Below are positions 6,712 through 8,257 of a DNA stretch of 8,257 nucleotides, piece after piece; the stretch's first letter is position 1; every line of letters starts with the position of its first letter. The notes beneath the pieces are model-generated. The model was not told where the DNA came from and did no database searches. It saw only the letters and a program-made list of their open reading frames with translations. This DNA is from Lentisphaeria bacterium (lineage in GTDB: Bacteria > Verrucomicrobiota > Lentisphaeria > Oligosphaerales > Oligosphaeraceae). A program made the translations under genes and the position numbers. Location: positions 1 to 8,257 of the forward strand of contig JAEDMH010000102.1 of the NCBI GenBank assembly GCA_016303095.1, given 5' to 3'.

Positions 6712-7149
6712 CTAGCGTCTGCCAGGGGAAATCAGTCGGCACTGTTGGACGCTTCCTTCCGTCAACTGTTCCACGCGCTGTTGGATGACCCCCAACAGAG
6801 GAGATTGGCGGAGGACATAGAGATAGGTTTGGTTTTCTGCGGAGATCACCAGGGTGTTTCCGCGGATTTCCACAGGGTGGAGTTGCCGGGAGGTCTGTTC
6901 CCCGGCCAGTTGGCTCCAGTTTTCCCGGATTTTTTCCAGGAGAAGCGCCTGATCCTGTCCGATGCGATGGAGGAACTTTGCCAGGCAGCGGGAGAGAGGG
7001 CGGGGCTGGGGGTGGAAGCGTCCCAGGATATCCGGCGCCGCCTCCTCTCCCACCCATTGGGCCACCAGCCGGTCCATGCGCCGCTCCTCCCGGGTAAAGA
7101 AATGCCCTTTGGGAGCCAGCAATTCCTGGGAGGACGGGGAGTCGGCCAT
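6712..7149 (-). CDS. dciA: DUF721 / DciA-like replicative helicase loader protein
   Basis: DciA proteins associate with the replicative helicase DnaB and help load it in bacteria that lack DnaC or DnaI. The DUF721 core runs from about residue 55 to 130. Its helix LLLEKIRENWSQLAGEQTSRQ (69-89) ends in the family's W-x-x-L-x-G pattern; then come HPVEIRGNTLVISAENQTYL (91-110), the small beta/KH-like part, and a helix LYVLRQSPLLGVIQQRVEQL. The length of 145 is in the family range. The start is uncertain: the ATG at 7149-7147 is preceded only by pyrimidines, while Met25 (7077-7075) has GGAGG eight bases upstream and would give 121 residues with the core intact. The gene stands 103 bases upstream of prc and divergent from yggS, away from dnaA-type neighbours. 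The domain call is good; helicase loading is inferred from the family. Confidence 0.83.
   Translation of the reverse strand: MADSPSSQELLAPKGHFFTREERRMDRLVAQWVGEEAAPDILGRFHPQPRPLSRCLAKFLHRIGQDQALLLEKIRENWSQLAGEQTSRQLHPVEIRGNTLVISAENQTYLYVLRQSPLLGVIQQRVEQLTEGSVQQCRLISPGRR
7086..7090 (-). promoter_or_regulatory. ribosome-binding site candidate for an internal dciA start
   Basis: GGAGG on the minus strand lies eight bases before the in-frame ATG at 7077-7075, codon 25 of the longer reading. The upstream ATG has no Shine-Dalgarno, so this site may decide the true start. Confidence 0.5.
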
Positions 7150-7197
7150 GGGGGAAGGAAGGGAGGAAAGGCAAGGAAGAGGGGGAGAGAGGGGAGA
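7150..7197. other. 48-base homopurine/homopyrimidine tract in the dciA leader
   Basis: Reading the plus strand, 47 of 48 bases are purines; the only exception is C at 7172. On the dciA-coding strand it is a pyrimidine-rich stretch running right up to the longer ATG. Such tracts can adopt triplex (H-DNA) structure under supercoiling. As mRNA it offers no Shine-Dalgarno, which suggests either an S1-type unstructured pyrimidine leader or that the gene starts further in. Confidence 0.7.
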
Positions 7198-7229
7198 TTG
7201 CCGCTTATCTTATGAAAAATCTTGCGGAA

Positions 7230-7245
7230 ACAGGCCCACGCCTGT
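7230..7245. promoter_or_regulatory. inverted repeat in the dciA-yggS divergent gap
   Basis: ACAGGC and GCCTGT, perfect 6-bp arms around CCAC. It sits just outside an AT-rich island (about 7205-7224) that is the most plausible core-promoter location for dciA on the minus strand. A weak TAAGAT -10 candidate is there, without a good -35. Operator function is inference. Confidence 0.35.
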
Positions 7246-7270
7246 CCATCCCGCCCCATAAAACCACCCC

Positions 7271-7306
7271 CGCCAGGGGCTCCCCAGGGAAGCCAACGCC
7301 AGGGGC
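7271..7306. repeat. 10-bp direct repeat CGCCAGGGGC upstream of yggS
   Basis: CGCCAGGGGC occurs at 7271-7280 and 7297-7306, start-to-start distance 26 bp, 40-75 bases before the yggS ATG. The intervening bases include GGGGCTCCCC-type symmetry (7276-7285). Spacing near an integral number of helical turns fits tandem protein binding on one DNA face, but a GC-rich background makes chance possible. Confidence 0.45.
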
Positions 7307-7345
7307 GACAACGGGTTTTAACATACTCCATTATCCCCAGACTCC

Positions 7346-8032
7346 ATGTCCTGCCTCCTGAAGAATTTCGATGCCGTCACCCAGGATTTGACCCGTGTCT
7401 GCCAGGAATGCGGACGCTCCCCCGATTCCCTCCGGCTCCTGGCCGTCTCCAAAACCTTCCCCGCCCAAGACGTGGAGGAACTGTACCAAGGCCGACACCA
7501 CCTGGCCTTCGGAGAAAACCGGGTCCAGGAACTGAAGGAAAAAGCCCCCCGCCTCCCCCAGGAACTCCAATGGCACCTCATCGGACACCTCCAAGCCAAC
7601 AAGGTGCGCACCGCCCTGGCATACGCCCAGTGGATCCACGGGGTGGACACGGCCGCCCTCTTCTGGCGCATTCAGGAAATCGCCGCCCAGCTCCAGGCCA
7701 CCCCGCGACTCCTCCTGGAAGTCAATGTCTCCGGGGAAGAAAGCAAGTTCGGCTTCACGCCGGAAGCAGCCCTCGCTCTGGCCCGGGATATCGCCTCCCG
7801 CCCCCTCTCCGCCCCCTTGGCAGGCCTGATGACCATGGCTCCCTTCCAAGCCCCCCCGGAAACCCTGAAACAAGTCTTCGGCGGACTTCGCCAACTGCGG
7901 GATCAACTGGAGCAAATCCGGGGAGAAGCCCTGCCGGAACTCTCCATGGGCATGAGCGGAGATTATCCCGAAGCCATCCGCCAAGGCGCTACCATCGTCC
8001 GCATCGGCACCGCCATCTTCGGACATCGATAG
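7346..8032 (+). CDS. yggS: YggS family pyridoxal-5'-phosphate homeostasis protein (PLPBP)
   Basis: A cytoplasmic PLP-binding TIM-barrel protein without known catalytic activity that buffers free PLP; loss in E. coli disturbs vitamin B6 and amino-acid balance. Lys36 in LLAVSKT (31-37) is the Schiff-base lysine position. GENRVQEL (56-63), WHLIGHLQANKV (76-87) and EVNVSGEESKFG (125-136) are the family's conserved blocks. LSMGMSGDYPEAI (199-211) with RIGTAIFG (219-226) forms the phosphate-binding end. The length of 228 is standard and complete. An in-frame TAA 27 bases upstream makes this ATG the first possible start, yet no Shine-Dalgarno precedes it, so initiation may be leaderless or unstructured-leader type. 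It is divergent from dciA and has none of its frequent partners (proC, yggT, sepF) in view. Confidence 0.96.
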   Translation: MSCLLKNFDAVTQDLTRVCQECGRSPDSLRLLAVSKTFPAQDVEELYQGRHHLAFGENRVQELKEKAPRLPQELQWHLIGHLQANKVRTALAYAQWIHGVDTAALFWRIQEIAAQLQATPRLLLEVNVSGEESKFGFTPEAALALARDIASRPLSAPLAGLMTMAPFQAPPETLKQVFGGLRQLRDQLEQIRGEALPELSMGMSGDYPEAIRQGATIVRIGTAIFGHR

Positions 8033-8065
8033 AACAAAGCCAGATTGCCAGCGCTCCTCCCTGCT

Positions 8066-8086
8066 CCCCGTGAAAAACGGGGGGAG
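8066..8086 (+). terminator. hairpin after yggS, weak terminator candidate; right copy of the composite element
   Basis: CCCCGT (8066-8071) pairs with ACGGGG (8077-8082) around the loop GAAAA, and CT (8064-8065) with AG (8085-8086) can extend it past a GG bulge. It begins 34 bases after the yggS stop, where a terminator is expected, but no T-run follows, so intrinsic termination is doubtful. Its right arm is part of ACGGGGGGAGG (8077-8087), shared exactly with 111-121, which suggests a dispersed repeat rather than a gene-specific terminator. Confidence 0.4.
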
Positions 8087-8090
8087 GGCT

Positions 8091-8120
8091 GAAATCTAGA
8101 AATCTAGAAATCTAGAAATC
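8091..8120. repeat. tandem octamer array TCTAGAAA, right copy
   Basis: Three perfect TCTAGAAA units at 8095-8118, preceded by GAAA and followed by TC and a degenerate ACTAGAATC. Same octamer and orientation as 123-162, but with the C variant in every unit. Intergenic, just downstream of yggS and of the shared hairpin. Confidence 0.85.
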
Positions 8121-8136
8121 AACTAGAATCACAGAA

Positions 8137-8144
8137 GTTATAAC
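8137..8144. promoter_or_regulatory. third GTTATAAC palindrome
   Basis: An isolated copy of the 8-bp palindrome that is doubled in front of prc. It lies about 100 bases after yggS and just right of the octamer array; the gene it might regulate would lie beyond the window. A single 8-bp site is weak evidence by itself. Confidence 0.35.
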
Positions 8145-8183
8145 GAAAAACCGAGGCTGGGCGTGCGGGGTGCACAAACCGCC

Positions 8184-8232
8184 CTCTGTGTCCTCCGCGC
8201 CCCGGCTTGCCGGGGGTTCCGTGTCCTCCGTG
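8184..8232. repeat. imperfect direct repeats around a GC-rich palindrome
   Basis: Two 16-base segments, 8184-8199 (CTCTGTGTCCTCCGCG) and 8217-8232 (TTCCGTGTCCTCCGTG), agree at 13 positions. Between them lies CCCCGGCTTGCCGGGG (8200-8215), a 7-bp inverted repeat with TT at the centre. Further TCCTCC and GTCTCCGC words continue to the window end. From memory, short CTCYGYG-type intergenic repeats of unknown function are common in environmental PVC and related genomes. No gene is supported in 8033-8257. Confidence 0.55.
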
Positions 8233-8257
8233 TTTATCCTCCCTGGTCTCCGCAGGC

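Noticed and set aside
6650..7327. Shared word TAACATACT at 6650-6658 and 7319-7327, both near gene starts
   Set aside because: The two sites are on opposite sides relative to transcription and the surrounding bases differ, so nine shared bases are not enough to call a common promoter element.
7222..8073. A 283-codon plus-strand frame overlapping yggS, and the minus-strand frame 7331-8026
   Set aside because: Pro/Arg-rich and Gly-rich out-of-frame readings of yggS; all conserved blocks are in the yggS frame.

Overview
This GC-rich bacterial window carries six complete protein genes and no RNA genes, CRISPR array or transposase that I can see. The taxon cannot be fixed from the sequence. A Prc-type protease with a TSP_NTD-like N-terminus, a DciA-type replication protein, several genes without a Shine-Dalgarno sequence and short dispersed intergenic repeats suggest a Gram-negative diderm. 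The PVC group, possibly Verrucomicrobiota, is my tentative guess.

Layout from right to left on the minus strand: a DUF721/DciA-like helicase-loader protein (7149-6712), a secreted tail-specific S41 protease, Prc/CtpA (6608-4344), an FMN-dependent nitronate monooxygenase/FabK-like oxidoreductase (4141-3122), a LemA-family membrane protein (2899-2216), and a 609-residue membrane protein of unrecognised or distantly DUF3137-like type (2068-239). The only plus-strand gene is yggS (7346-8032), a PLP-homeostasis protein divergent from dciA. A strong symmetric intrinsic terminator at 3023-3060 separates the oxidoreductase from the lemA pair. The last two genes therefore look like their own transcription unit, while the others are spaced 100-200 bases apart and may be transcribed separately.

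Functionally this is a mixed neighbourhood: replication (DciA), periplasmic proteolysis (Prc), flavin redox chemistry, PLP handling (YggS) and a little-understood membrane pair (LemA plus the 609-aa protein). The lemA pair is the part most likely to hide unknown biology.

The intergenic DNA is the other interesting layer. A composite element (a C4/G4 hairpin, the 11-mer ACGGGGGGAGG, then a tandem octamer TYTAGAAA) occurs at both ends of the window in the same orientation. The palindrome GTTATAAC occurs twice in front of prc and once behind yggS. The last 75 bases hold direct repeats of a TCCTCCGYG type around a GC-rich palindrome. The dciA-yggS gap holds a 48-base purine tract, an inverted repeat and a 10-bp direct repeat.
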